64,000 nucleotides of DNA, taken from NCBI GenBank assembly GCA_030867875.1, contig JAOWCC010000750.1:1-64000 (forward strand), in the 5' to 3' direction. The notes under the pieces are model-generated. The model saw only the letters and a program-made list of their open reading frames with translations, did not search any database and had not been told where the DNA came from. This document shows, piece after piece, positions 39,701-52,813 of this stretch; position 1 is the first letter of the stretch, and each line of letters opens with the position of its first letter. A program made the translations under genes and the position numbers. This DNA comes from Actinernus sp. WN-2022. Lineage: Eukaryota; Cnidaria; Anthozoa; Actiniaria; Actinernidae.

Positions 39701-42700
39701 TCAGGAATGATGAATCAGGAATCAGCAATGATCAATCAGGAATGATGAATGATGAATCAGGAATGATGAATCAGGAATCAGGAATGATGAATGACGAATC
39801 AGGAATCAGCAATGATGAATCAGGAATCAGGAATGATGAATCAGGAATGATGAATCAGCAATCAGGAATCAGGAATCAGGAGTGATTAATCAGGAATCAG
39901 GAATGATGAATCAGGAATCAGGAATGATGAATCAGGAATCAGGAATGATGAATCAGGAAAGAGGAATGATGAATCAGGAATCAGGAATGGTGAATCATGA
40001 ATCAGGAATGATGAATCAGGAATCAGGAATGATGAATCAGGAATCAGGAATGATGAATCAGGAATCAGGAATGATGAATCAGGAATCATGAATGATGAAT
40101 CAGGAATCAGGAATGATGAATCAGGAATGGTGAATCAGGAATGATGAATCAGGAATCAGGAAGCAGGAATGATGAATCAGGAATGATGAATGATGAATCA
40201 GGAATAATGAATCAGTAATGATGAATCAGGAATCAGGAATCAGGAATGATGAATCAGGAATCAGGAATCAGGAATGATGAATCAGGAATGATGAATGACG
40301 AATCAGGAATGATGAATGATGAATCAGGAATGATGAATGATGAATGATGAATCAGGAATCAGGAATGATGAATCAGGAATAAGGAATGATGAATCAGGAA
40401 TGATGAATGATGTATCAGGAATCAGGAATGATGAATCAGGAAAGAGGAATGACGAATCAGGAATCAGGAATGGTGAATCATGAATCAGGAATGATGAATC
40501 AGGAATCAGGAATAATGAAACAGGAATCAGGAATGATGAATCAGGAATGATGGATCAGGAATGATGAATCAGCAATCAGGAATGATGAATCAGGAATCAG
40601 GAATGATGAATCAGGAATCAGCAATGATCAATCAGGAATGATGAATGATGAATCAGGAATCAGCAATGATGAATCAGGAATCAGGAATGATGAATCAGGA
40701 ATGATGAATCAGGAATCAGGAATCAGGAATCAGGAGTGATTAATCAGGAATCAGGAATGATGAATCAGGAATCAGGAATGATGAATCAGGAATGATGAAT
40801 GATGAATCAGGAATGATGAATCAGGAATCAGGAATGATGAATTATGAATCAGGAATCAGCAATGATGAATCAGGAATCAGGAATGATGAATCAGGAATGA
40901 TGAATGATGAATCAGGAATGATGAATGATGAATCAGGAATGATGAATCAGGAATTAGGAATCAGGAGTGATTAGATCGAGGGGGGGAGGAATCAGGAATG
41001 ATGAATCAAGAATCAGGAATGATCAATCAGGAATGAGGAATGATCAATCAGGAATGAGGAATGATCAATCAGGAATCAGGAATGATGAATCAGGAATGAT
41101 GAATGATGAATCAGGAATCAGGAATCAGGAATGATGAATCAGGAATGATGAATGATGAATCGGAATGATGAATCAGGAATCAGGAATCAGGAATGATGAA
41201 TCAGGAATCAGGAATGATGAATCAGGAATGATGAATGACGAATCAGGAATCAGCAATGATGAATCAGGAATCAGGAATGATGAATCAGGAATGATGAATC
41301 AGCAATCAGGAATCAGGAATCAGGAGTGATTAATCAGGAATCAGGAATGATGAATCAGGAATCAGGAATGATGAATCAGGAATCAGGAATGATGAATCAG
41401 GAAAGAGGAATGATGAATCAGGAATCAGGAATGGTGAATCATGAATCAGGAATGATGAATCAGGAATCAGGAATGATGAATCAGGAATCAGGAATGATGA
41501 ATCAGGAATCAGGAATGATGAATCAGGAATCATGAATGATGAATCAGGAATCAGGAATGATGAATCAGGAATGGTGAATCAGGAATGATGAATCAGGAAT
41601 CAGGAAGCAGGAATGATGAATCAGGAATGATGAATGATGAATCAGGAATCAGCAATGATGAATCAGGAATCAGGAATGATGAATCAGGAATGATGAATGA
41701 TGAATCAGGAATGATGAATGATGAATCAGGAATGATGAATCAGGAATTAGGAATCAGGAGTGATTAATCAGGAATCAGGAATGATGAATCAAGAATCAGG
41801 AATGATCAATCAGGAATGAGGAATGATCAATCAGGAATGAGGAATGATCAATCAGGAATCAGGAATGATGAATCAGGAATGATGAATGATGAATCAGGAA
41901 TCAGGAATCAGGAATGATGAATCAGGAATGATGAATGATGAATCGGGAATGATGAATCAGGAATCAGGAATCAGGAATGATGAATCAGGAATCAGGAATG
42001 ATGAATCAGGAATGATGAATGACGAATCAGGAATCAGCAATGATGAATCAGGAATCAGGAATGATGAATCAGGAATGATGAATCAGCAATCAGGAATCAG
42101 GAATCAGGAGTGATTAATCAGGAATCAGGAATGATGAATCAGGAATCAGGAATGATGAATCAGGAATCAGGAATGATGAATCAGGAAAGAGGAATGATGA
42201 ATCAGGAATCAGGAATGGTGAATCATGAATCAGGAATGATGAATCAGGAATCAGGAATGATGAATCAGGAATCAGGAATGATGAATCAGGAATCAGGAAT
42301 GATGAATCAGGAATCATGAATGATGAATCAGGAATCAGGAATGATGAATCAGGAATGGTGAATCAGGAATGATGAATCAGGAATCAGGAAGCAGGAATGA
42401 TGAATCAGGAATGATGAATGATGAATCAGGAATAATGAATCAGGAATGATGAATGATGAATCAGGAATGATGAATCAGGAATCAGGAATGATGAATTATG
42501 AATCAGGAATCAGCAATGATGAATCAGGAATCAGGAATGATGAATCAGGAATGATGAATGATGAATCAGGAATCAGGAATGATGAATCAGGAAAGAGGAA
42601 TGACGAATCAGGAATCAGGAATGGTGAATCATGAATCAGGAATGATGAATCAGGAATCAGGAATAATGAAACAGGAATCAGGAATGATGAATCAGGAATG

Positions 42701-43350
42701 ATGCATCAGGAATGATGAATCAGCAATCAGGAATGATGAATCAGGAATCAGGAATGATGAATCAGGAATCAGCAATGATCAATCAGGAATGATGAATGAT
42801 GAATCAGGAATCAGCAATGATGAATCAGGAATCAGGAATGATGAATCAGGAATGATGAATCAGGAATCAGGAATCAGGAATCAGGAGTGATTAATCAGGA
42901 ATCAGGAATGATGAATCAGGAATCAGGAATGATGAATCAGGAATGATGAATCAGGAATCAGGAATGATGAATTATGAATCAGGAATCAGCAATGATGAAT
43001 CAGGAATCAGCAATGATGAATCAGGAATCAGGAATGATGAATCAGGAATGATGCATCAGGAATGATGAATCAGCAATCAGGAATGATGAATCAGGAATCA
43101 GCAATGAGCAATCAGGAATGATGAATGATGAATCAGGAATGATGAATCAGGAATCAGGAATGATGAATCAGGAATCAGGAATGATGAATCAGGAATGGTG
43201 AATCAGGAATGATGAATCAGGAATCAGGAAGCAGGAATGATGAATCAGGAATGATGAATGATGAATCAGGAATAATGAATCAGTAATGATGAATCAGGAA
43301 TCAGGAATCAGGAATGATGAATCAGGAATCAGGAATCAGGAATGATGAAT
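33720..43350. repeat. Shuffled 0.8-1.5-kb repeats in the centre of the heptamer array
   Basis: A marker block beginning GTGATTAATCAGG recurs at 35621, 37125, 38560, 39882, 41326 and 42110, with spacings of 1504, 1435, 1322, 1444 and 784. Longer matches overlie this. The segment from 35131 to about 36710 matches 39392 to 40970 at an offset of 4261-4262. The segment 38336-38960 matches 41886-42510 at an offset of 3550. The spacing is therefore irregular, as expected when unequal exchange has deleted or doubled parts of a common 1.5-kb unit. Several phase breaks fall here, and one non-repeat insertion at 40974. Confidence 0.7.
40974..40988. other. Foreign 15-base G-rich insertion
   Basis: The usual sequence here is GTGATTA followed by ATCAG and GAATCAG. 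Instead, GTGATTA is followed by GATCGAGGGGGGGAG and then GAATCAG. So five expected bases are replaced by fifteen, including a run of seven G at 40980-40986. No other run of this length occurs in the window. The near-identical partner near 36712 has the normal sequence. No open frame or element end is associated with it. It could be a real scar of repair or a consensus error at an assembly join. Confidence 0.9.
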
Positions 43351-43355
43351 CAGGA

Positions 43356-46300
43356 ATGATGAATGACGAATCAGGAATGATGAATGATGAATCAGGAATG
43401 ATGAATGATGAATGATGAATCAGGAATCAGGAATGATGAATCAGGAATAAGGAATGATGAATCAGGAATGATGAATGATGTATCAGGAATCAGGAATGAT
43501 GAATCAGGAAAGAGGAATGACGAATCAGGAATCAGGAATGGTGAATCATGAATCAGGAATGATGAATCAGGAATCAGGAATAATGAAAAAGGAATCAGGA
43601 ATGATGAATCAGGAATGATGAATCAGGAATGATGAATGATGAATCGGGAATGATGAATCAGGAATCAGGAATCAGGAATGATGAATCAGGAATGATGAAT
43701 GATGAATCAGGAATGATGAATGATGAATCAGGAATGATGAATCAGGAATCAGGAATGATGAATGATGAATCAGGAATCAGCAATGATGAATCAAGAATCA
43801 GGAATGATGAATCAGGAATGAGGAATGATCAACCAGGAATCAGGAATGATGAATCAGGAATGAGGAATGATGAATCAGGAATGATGAATGATGAATCAGG
43901 AATCAGGAATCAGGAATGATGAATCAGGAATGATGAATGATGAATGATGAATCGGGAATGATGAATCAGGAATCAGGAATCAGGAATGATGAATCAGGAA
44001 TCAGGAATGATGAATGATGAATCAGGAATCAGGAATGATGAATCAGGAATAAGGAATGATGAATCAGGAATGATGAATGATGAGTCAGGAATCAGGAATG
44101 ATGAATCAGGAATGATGAATGATGAATCAGGAATGATGAATGATGAATCAGGAATCAGCAATGATGAATCAGGAATGATGAATGATGAATCAGGAATCAG
44201 CAATGATGAATCAGGAATGATGAATGATGAATCAGGAATGATGAATAACGAATCAGGAATGATGAATCAGGAATCAGGAATGATGAATGATGAATCAGGA
44301 ATCAGCAAATATGAATCAGGAATCAGGAATGATGAATCAGGAATGATGAATGATGAATCAGGATTGATGAATCAGGAATGATGAATCAGGAATCAGGAAT
44401 CAGGAGTGATTAATCAGGAATCAGGAATGATGAATCAGGAATGAGGAATGATGAATCAGGAATGAGGAATGATCAATCAGGAATGAGGAATGATGAATCA
44501 GGAATGAGGAATGATGAATCAGGAATGAGGAATGATGAATCAGGAATGATGAATGATGAATCAGGAATCAGGAATGATGAATCAGGAATCAGGAATGATG
44601 AATGATATATCAGGAATCAGGAATGATGAATCAGGAAAGAGGAATGACGAATCAGGAATCAGGAATGGTGAATCATGAATCAGGAATCAGGAATAAGGAA
44701 TGATGAATCAGGAATGATGAATGATGAGTCAGGAATCAGGAATGATGAATCAGGAATGATGAATCATGAATCAGGAATCAGGAATCAGGAGTGATTAATC
44801 AGGAATCAGGAATGATGAATCAGGAATCAGGAATGATGAATCAGGAATGATGAATGATGAATCAGGAATGATGAATCAGGAATCAGGAATGATGAATTAT
44901 GAATCAGGAATCAGCAATGATGAATCAGGAATCAGGAATGATGAATCAGGAATGATGAATGATGAATCAGGAATGATGAATGATGAATCAGGAATGATGA
45001 ATTAGGAATTAGGAATCAGGAGTGATTAATCAGGAATCAGGAATGATGAATCAAGAATCAGGAATGATGAATCAGGAATGAGGAATGATCAATCAGGAAT
45101 GAGGAATGATCAATCAGGAATCAGGAATGATGAATCAGGAATGAGGAATGATGAATCAGGAATGATGAATGATGAATCAGGAATCAGCAATGATGAATGA
45201 TGAATCAGGAATCAGCAATGATGAATCAGGAATCAGGAATGATGAATCAGGAATAATGAATGATGGATCAGGAATGATGAATCAGGAATGATGAATCAGG
45301 AATGATGAATCAGGAATGATGAATCAGGAATCAGGAATGATGAATGATGAATCAGAAATCAGGAATGATGAATCAGGAATGATGAATCAGGAATCAGGAA
45401 TCAGGAATGATGAATCAGGAATGATGAATGATGAATCAGGAATGATGAATCAGGAATGATGAATCAGCAATGATGAATCAGGAATCAGGAATCAGGAATG
45501 ATGAATCAGGAATGATGAATGATGAATCAGGAAAGATGAATCAGGAATGATGAATCAGCAATGATGAATGATGAATCAGGAATCAGCAATGATGAATCAG
45601 GAATCAGGAATGATGAATCAGGAATGATGAATCAGGAATGATGAATCAGGAATCAGGAATGATGAATCAGGAATGATGAATCAGGAATCAGGAATGATGA
45701 ATGATGAATCAGCAATGATGATTCAGGAATCAGGAATGATGAATTATGAATCAGTAATCAGCAATGATGAATCAGGAATCAGGAATGATGAATCAGGAAT
45801 GATGAATCAGGAATGATGAATGATGAATCAGGAATGATGAATGATGAATCAGGAATGATGAATCAGGAATTAGGAATCAGGAGTGATTAATCAGGAATCA
45901 GGAATGATGAATCAAGAATCAGGAATGATGAATCAGGAATGAGGAATGATCAACCAGGAATCAGGAATGATGAATCAGGAATGAGGAATGATGAATCAGG
46001 AATGATGAATGATGAATCAGGAATCAGGAATCAGGAATGATGAATCAGGAATGATGAATGATGAATGATGAATCGGGAATGATGAATCAGGAATCAGGAA
46101 TCAGGAATGATGAATCAGGAATCAGGAATGATGAATGATGAATCAGGAATCAGGAATGATGAATCAGGAATAAGGAATGATGAATCAGGAATGATGAATG
46201 ATGAGTCAGGAATCAGGAATGATGAATCAGGAATGATGAATGATGAATCAGGAATGATGAATGATGAATCAGGAATCAGCAATGATGAATCAGGAATGAT

Positions 46301-49300
46301 GAATGATGAATCAGGAATCAGCAATGATGAATCAGGAATGATGAATGATGAATCAGGAATGATGAATGATGAATCAGGAATGATGAATCAGGAATCAGGA
46401 ATGATGAATGATGAATCAGGAATCAGCAAATATGAATCAGGAATCAGGAATGATGAATCAGGAATGATGAATGATGAATCAGGATTGTTGAATCAGGAAT
46501 GATGAATCAGGAATCAGGAATCAGGAGTGATTAATCAGGAATCAGGAATGATGAATCAGGAATCAGGAATGATGAATCAGGAATGAGGAATGATCAATCA
46601 GGAATGAGGAATGATGAATCAGGAATGAGGAATGATGAATCAGGAATGAGGAATGATGAATCAGGAATGATGAATGATGAATCAGGAATCAGGAATGATG
46701 AATCAGGAATCAGGAATGATGAATGATATATCAGGAATCAGGAATGATGAATCAGGAAAGAGGAATGACGAATCAGGAATCAGGAATGGTGAATCATGGA
46801 TCAGGAATCAGGAATAAGGAATGATGAATCAGGAATGATGAATCAGCAATGATGAATCAGGAATCAGGAATCAGGAATGATGAATCAGGAATGATGAATG
46901 ATGAATCAGGAAAGATGAATCAGGAATGATGAATCAGCAATGATGAATGATGAATCAGGAATCAGCAATGATGAATCAGGAATCAGGAATGATGAATCAG
47001 GAATGATGAATCAGGAATGATGAATCAGGAATCAGGAATGATGAATCAGGAATGATGAATCAGGAATCAGGAATGATGAATGATGAATCAGCAATGATGA
47101 TTCAGGAATCAGGAATGATGAATTATGAATCAGTAATCAGCAATGATGAATCAGGAATCAGGAATGATGAATCAGGAATGATGAATCAGGAATGATGAAT
47201 GATGAATCAGGAATGATGAATGATGAATCAGGAATGATGAATCAGGAATTAGGAATCAGGAGTGATTAATCAGGAATCAGGAATGATGAATCAAGAATCA
47301 GGAATGATGAATCAGGAATGAGGAATGATCAACCAGGAATCAGGAATGATGAATCAGGAATGAGGAATGATGAATCAGGAATGATGAATGATGAATCAGG
47401 AATCAGGAATCAGGAATGATGAATCAGGAATGATGAATGATGAATGATGAATCGGGAATGATGAATCAGGAATCAGGAATCAGGAATGATGAATCAGGAA
47501 TCAGGAATGATGAATGATGAATCAGGAATCAGGAATGATGAATCAGGAATAAGGAATGATGAATCAGGAATGATGAATGATGAGTCAGGAATCAGGAATG
47601 ATGAATCAGGAATGATGAATGATGAATCAGGAATGATGAATGATGAATCAGGAATCAGCAATGATGAATCAGGAATGATGAATGATGAATCAGGAATCAG
47701 CAATGATGAATCAGGAATGATGAATGATGAATCAGGAATGATGAATGATGAATCAGGAATGATGAATCAGGAATCAGGAATGATGAATGATGAATCAGGA
47801 ATCAGCAAATATGAATCAGGAATCAGGAATGATGAATCAGGAATGATGAATGATGAATCAGGATTGTTGAATCAGGAATGATGAATCAGGAATCAGGAAT
47901 CAGGAGTGATTAATCAGGAATCAGGAATGATGAATCAGGAATCAGGAATGATGAATCAGGAATGAGGAATGATCAATCAGGAATGAGGAATGATGAATCA
48001 GGAATGAGGAATGATGAATCAGGAATGAGGAATGATGAATCAGGAATGATGAATGATGAATCAGGAATCAGGAATGATCAATCAGGAATCAGGAATGATC
48101 AATCAGGAATGAGGAATGATGAATCAGGAATGAGGAATGATGAATCAGGAATGATGAATGATGAATCAGGAATCAGGAATGATGAATCAGGAATCAGGAA
48201 TGATGAATGATATATCAGGAATCAGGAATGATGAATCAGGAAAGAGGAATGACGAATCAGGAATCAGGAATGGTGAATCATGAATCAGGAATCAGGAATA
48301 AGGAATGATGAATCAGGAATGATGAATGATGAGTCAGGAATCAGGAATGATGAATCAGGAATGATGAATCATGAATCAGGAATCAGGAATCAGGAGTGAT
48401 TAATCAGGAATCAGGAATGATGAATCAGGAATCAGGAATGATGAATCAGGAATGATGAATGATGAATCAGGAATGATGAATCAGGAATCAGGAATGATGA
48501 ATTATGAATCAGGAATCAGCAATGATGAATCAGGAATCAGGAATGATGAATCAGGAATGATGAATGATGAATCAGGAATGATGAATGATGAATCAGGAAT
48601 GATGAATCAGGAATTAGGAATCAGGAGTGATTAATCAGGAATCAGGAATGATGAATCAAGAATCAGGAATGATGAATCAGGAATGAGGAATGATCAATCA
48701 GGAATGAGGAATGATCAATCAGGAATCAGGAATGATGAATCAGGAATGAGGAATGATGAATCAGGAATGATGAATGATGAATCAGGAATCAGGAATCAGG
48801 AATGATGAATCAGGAATGATGAATGATGAATCGGGAATGATGAATCAGGAATCAGGAATCAGGAATGATGAATCAGGAATCAGGATTGATGAATGATGAA
48901 TCAGGAATGATGAATGATGAATCAGGAATGATGAATCAGGAATGATGAATCAGGAATCAGGAATGATGAATGATGAATCAGGAATCAGCAATGATGAATC
49001 AGGAATCAGGAATGATGAATCAGGAATGATGAATGATGAATCAGGATTGATGAATCAGGAATGATGAATCAGGAATCAGGAATCAGGAGTGATTAATCAG
49101 GAATCAGGAATGATGAATCAAGAATCAGGAATGATGAATCAGGAATGAGGAATGATCAATCAGGAATGAGGAATGATCAATCAGGAATCAGGAATGATGA
49201 ATCAGGAATGAGGAATGATCACTCAGGAATGATGAATGATCAATCAGGAATCAGGAATGATGAATCAGGAATCAGGAATGATGAATCAGGAATGATGAAT

Positions 49301-52300
49301 GCTGTATCAGGAATCAGGAATGATGAATCAGGAAAGAGGAATGACGAATCAGGAATCAGGAATGGTGAATCATGAATCAGGAATCAGGAATAATGAAACA
49401 GGAATCAGGAATGATGAATCAGGAATGATGCATCAGGAATGATGAATCAGCAATCAGGAATGATGAATCAGGAATCAGCAATGAGCAATCAGGAATGATG
49501 AATGATGAATCAGGAATGATGAATCAGGAATCAGGAATGATGAATCAGGAATCAGGAATGATGAATCAGGAAAGAGGAATGATGAATCAGGAATCAGGAA
49601 TGGTGAATCATGAATCAGGAATGATGAATCAGGAATCAGGAATGATGAATCAGGAATCAGGAATGATGAATCAGGAATCAGGAATGATGAATCAGGAATC
49701 ATGAATGATGAATCAGGAATCAGGAATGATGAATCAGGAATGGTGAATCAGGAATGATGAATCAGGAATCAGGAAGCAGGAATGATGAATCAGGAATGAT
49801 GAATGATGAATCAGGAATAATGAATCAGTAATGATGAATCAGGAATCAGGAATCAGGAATGATGAATCAGGAATCAGGAATCAGGAATGATGAATCAGGA
49901 ATGATGAATGACGAATCAGGAATGATGAATGATGAATCAGGAATGATGAATGATGAATGATGAATCAGGAATCAGGAATGATGAATCAGGAATAAGGAAT
50001 GATGAATCAGGAATGATGAATGATGTATCAGGAATCAGGAATGATGAATCAGGAAAGAGGAATGACGAATCAGGAATCAGGAATGGTGAATCATGAATCA
50101 GGAATGATGAATCAGGAATCAGGAATAATGAAAAAGGAATCAGGAATGATGAATCAGGAATGATGAATCAGGAATGATGAATGATGAATCGGGAATGATG
50201 AATCAGGAATCAGGAATCAGGAATGATGAATCAGGAATGATGAATGATGAATCAGGAATGATGAATGATGAATCAGGAATGATGAATCAGGAATCAGGAA
50301 TGATGAATGATGAATCAGGAATCAGCAATGATGAATCAAGAATCAGGAATGATGAATCAGGAATGAGGAATGATCAACCAGGAATCAGGAATGATGAATC
50401 AGGAATGAGGAATGATGAATCAGGAATGATGAATGATGAATCAGGAATCAGGAATCAGGAATGATGAATCAGGAATGATGAATGATGAATGATGAATCGG
50501 GAATGATGAATCAGGAATCAGGAATCAGGAATGATGAATCAGGAATCAGGAATGATGAATGATGAATCAGGAATCAGGAATGATGAATCAGGAATAATGA
50601 ATGATGAATCAGGAATGATGAATGATGAGTCAGGAATCAGGAATGATGAATCAGGAATGATGAATGATGAATCAGGAATGATGAATGATGAATCAGGAAT
50701 CAGCAATGATGAATCAGGAATGATGAATGATGAATCAGGAATCAGCAATGATGAATCAGGAATGATGAATGATGAATCAGGAATGTTGAATAACGAATCA
50801 GGAATGATGAATCAGGAATCAGGAATGATGAATGATGAATCAGGAATCAGCAAATATGAATCAGGAATCAGGAATGATGAATCAGGAATGATGAATGATG
50901 AATCAGGATTGATGAATCAGGAATGATGAATCAGGAATCAGGAATCAGGAGTGATTAATCAGGAATCAGGAATGATGAATCAGGAATGAGGAATGATGAA
51001 TCAGGAATGAGGAATGATCAATCAGGAATGAGGAATGATCAATCAGGAATGAGGAATGATGAATCAGGAATGAGGAATGATGAATCAGGAATGATGAATG
51101 ATGAATCAGGAATCAGGAATGATGAATCAGGAATCAGGAATGATGAATGATATATCAGGAATCAGGAATGATGAATCAGGAAAGAGGAATGACGAATCAG
51201 GAATCAGGAATGGTGAATCATGAATCAGGAATCAGGAATAAGGAATGATGAATCAGGAATGATGAATGATGAGTCAGGAATCAGGAATGATGAATCAGGA
51301 ATGATGAATCATGAATCAGGAATCAGGAATCAGGAGTGATTAATCAGGAATCAGGAATGATGAATCAGGAATCAGGAATGATGAATCAGGAATGATGAAT
51401 GATGAATCAGGAATGATGAATCAGGAATCAGGAATGATGAATTATGAATCAGGAATCAGCAATGATGAATCAGGAATCAGGAATGATGAATCAGGAATGA
51501 TGAATGATGAATCAGGAATGATGAATGATGAATCAGGAATGATGAATTAGGAATTAGGAATCAGGAGTGATTAATCAGGAATCAGGAATGATGAATCAAG
51601 AATCAGGAATGATGAATCAGGAATGAGGAATGATCAATCAGGAATGAGGAATGATCAATCAGGAATCAGGAATGATGAATCAGGAATGAGGAATGATGAA
51701 TCAGGAATGATGAATGATGAATCAGGAATCAGGAATCAGGAATGATGAATCAGGAATGATGAATGATGAATCGGGAATGATGAATCAGGAATCAGGAATC
51801 AGGAATGATGAATCAGGAATCAGGAATGATGAATCAGGAATGATGAATGATGAATCAGGAATCAGGAATGATGAATCAGGAATGATGAATCAGGAATCAG
51901 GAATGATGAATGATGAATCAGGAATCAGCAATGATGAATCAGGAATCAGGAATGATGAATCAGGAATGATGAATGATGAATCAGGATTGATGAATCAGGA
52001 ATGATGAATCAGGAATCAGGAATCAGGAGTGATTAATCAGGAATCAGGAATGATGAATCAAGAATCAGGAATGATGAATCAGGAATGAGGAATGATCAAT
52101 CAGGAATGAGGAATGATCAATCAGGAATCAGGAATGATGAATCAGGAATGAGGAATGATCAATCAGGAATGATGAATGATCAATCAGGAATCAGGAATGA
52201 TGAATCAGGAATCAGGAATGATGAATCAGGAATGATGAATGCTGTATCAGGAATCAGGAATGATGAATCAGGAAAGAGGAATGACGAATCAGGAATCAGG

Positions 52301-52813
52301 AATGGTGAATCATGAATCAGGAATCAGGAATAATGAAACAGGAATCAGGAATGATGAATCAGGAATGATGCATCAGGAATGATGAATCAGCAATCAGGAA
52401 TGATGAATCAGGAATCAGCAATGATCAATCAGGAATGATGAATGATGAATCAGGAATGATGAATCAGGAATCAGGAATGATGAATGACGAATCAGGAATC
52501 AGCAATGATGAATCAGGAATCAGGAATGATGAATCAGGAATGATGAATCAGGAATCAGGAATCAGGAGTGATTAATCAGGAATCAGGAATGATGAATCAG
52601 GAATCAGGAATGATGAATCAGGAATCAGGAATGATGAATCAGGAAAGAGGAATGATGAATCAGGAATCAGGAATGGTGAATCATGAATCAGGAATGATGA
52701 ATCAGGAATCAGGAATGATGAATCAGGAATCAGGAATGATGAATCAGGAATCAGGAATGATGAATCAGGAATCATGAATGATGAATCAGGAATCAGGAAT
52801 GATGAATCAGGAA
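43356..52813. repeat. Right copy of the 9.4-kb segmental duplication
   Basis: This is the partner of 14401-23830. It keeps a perfect 7-bp phase throughout, while the left copy loses phase once near its right end. It differs from the left copy by whole units: 21 bases more near 47.7 kb, 7 fewer near 48.1 kb, and 14 more near 48.93 kb. It also carries a few base changes, such as GAATAATGAATGATG near 50590 where the left copy has GAATAAGGAATGATG. Just past its right end a 42-base segment containing GAAGCAG is doubled (about 52853-52910); the left copy has it once. Confidence 0.85.

Larger units (their letters stand above)
23204..41162. other. Central tract of the heptamer array with broken 7-bp phase
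   Basis: Within this tract I count 18 changes that are not multiples of seven: -1 at about 23204, -2 at 24036, +1 at 25030, +1 at 27335, -1 at 27383, -3 at 27737, -1 at 29183, 30589, 32852, 33922, 34135, 34247 and 34463, +1 at 34852, -1 at 36250 and 39019, +10 at 40974, and -1 at 41162. The spacing of marker blocks confirms the sums. Outside this tract, from 8918 to 23200 and from 41163 to 64000, marker spacings are all multiples of seven. Most of the single-base changes fall in AA, GG or GGG runs, which is the usual error class of long-read consensus. The boundary positions are the first and last events seen. Confidence 0.85.
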
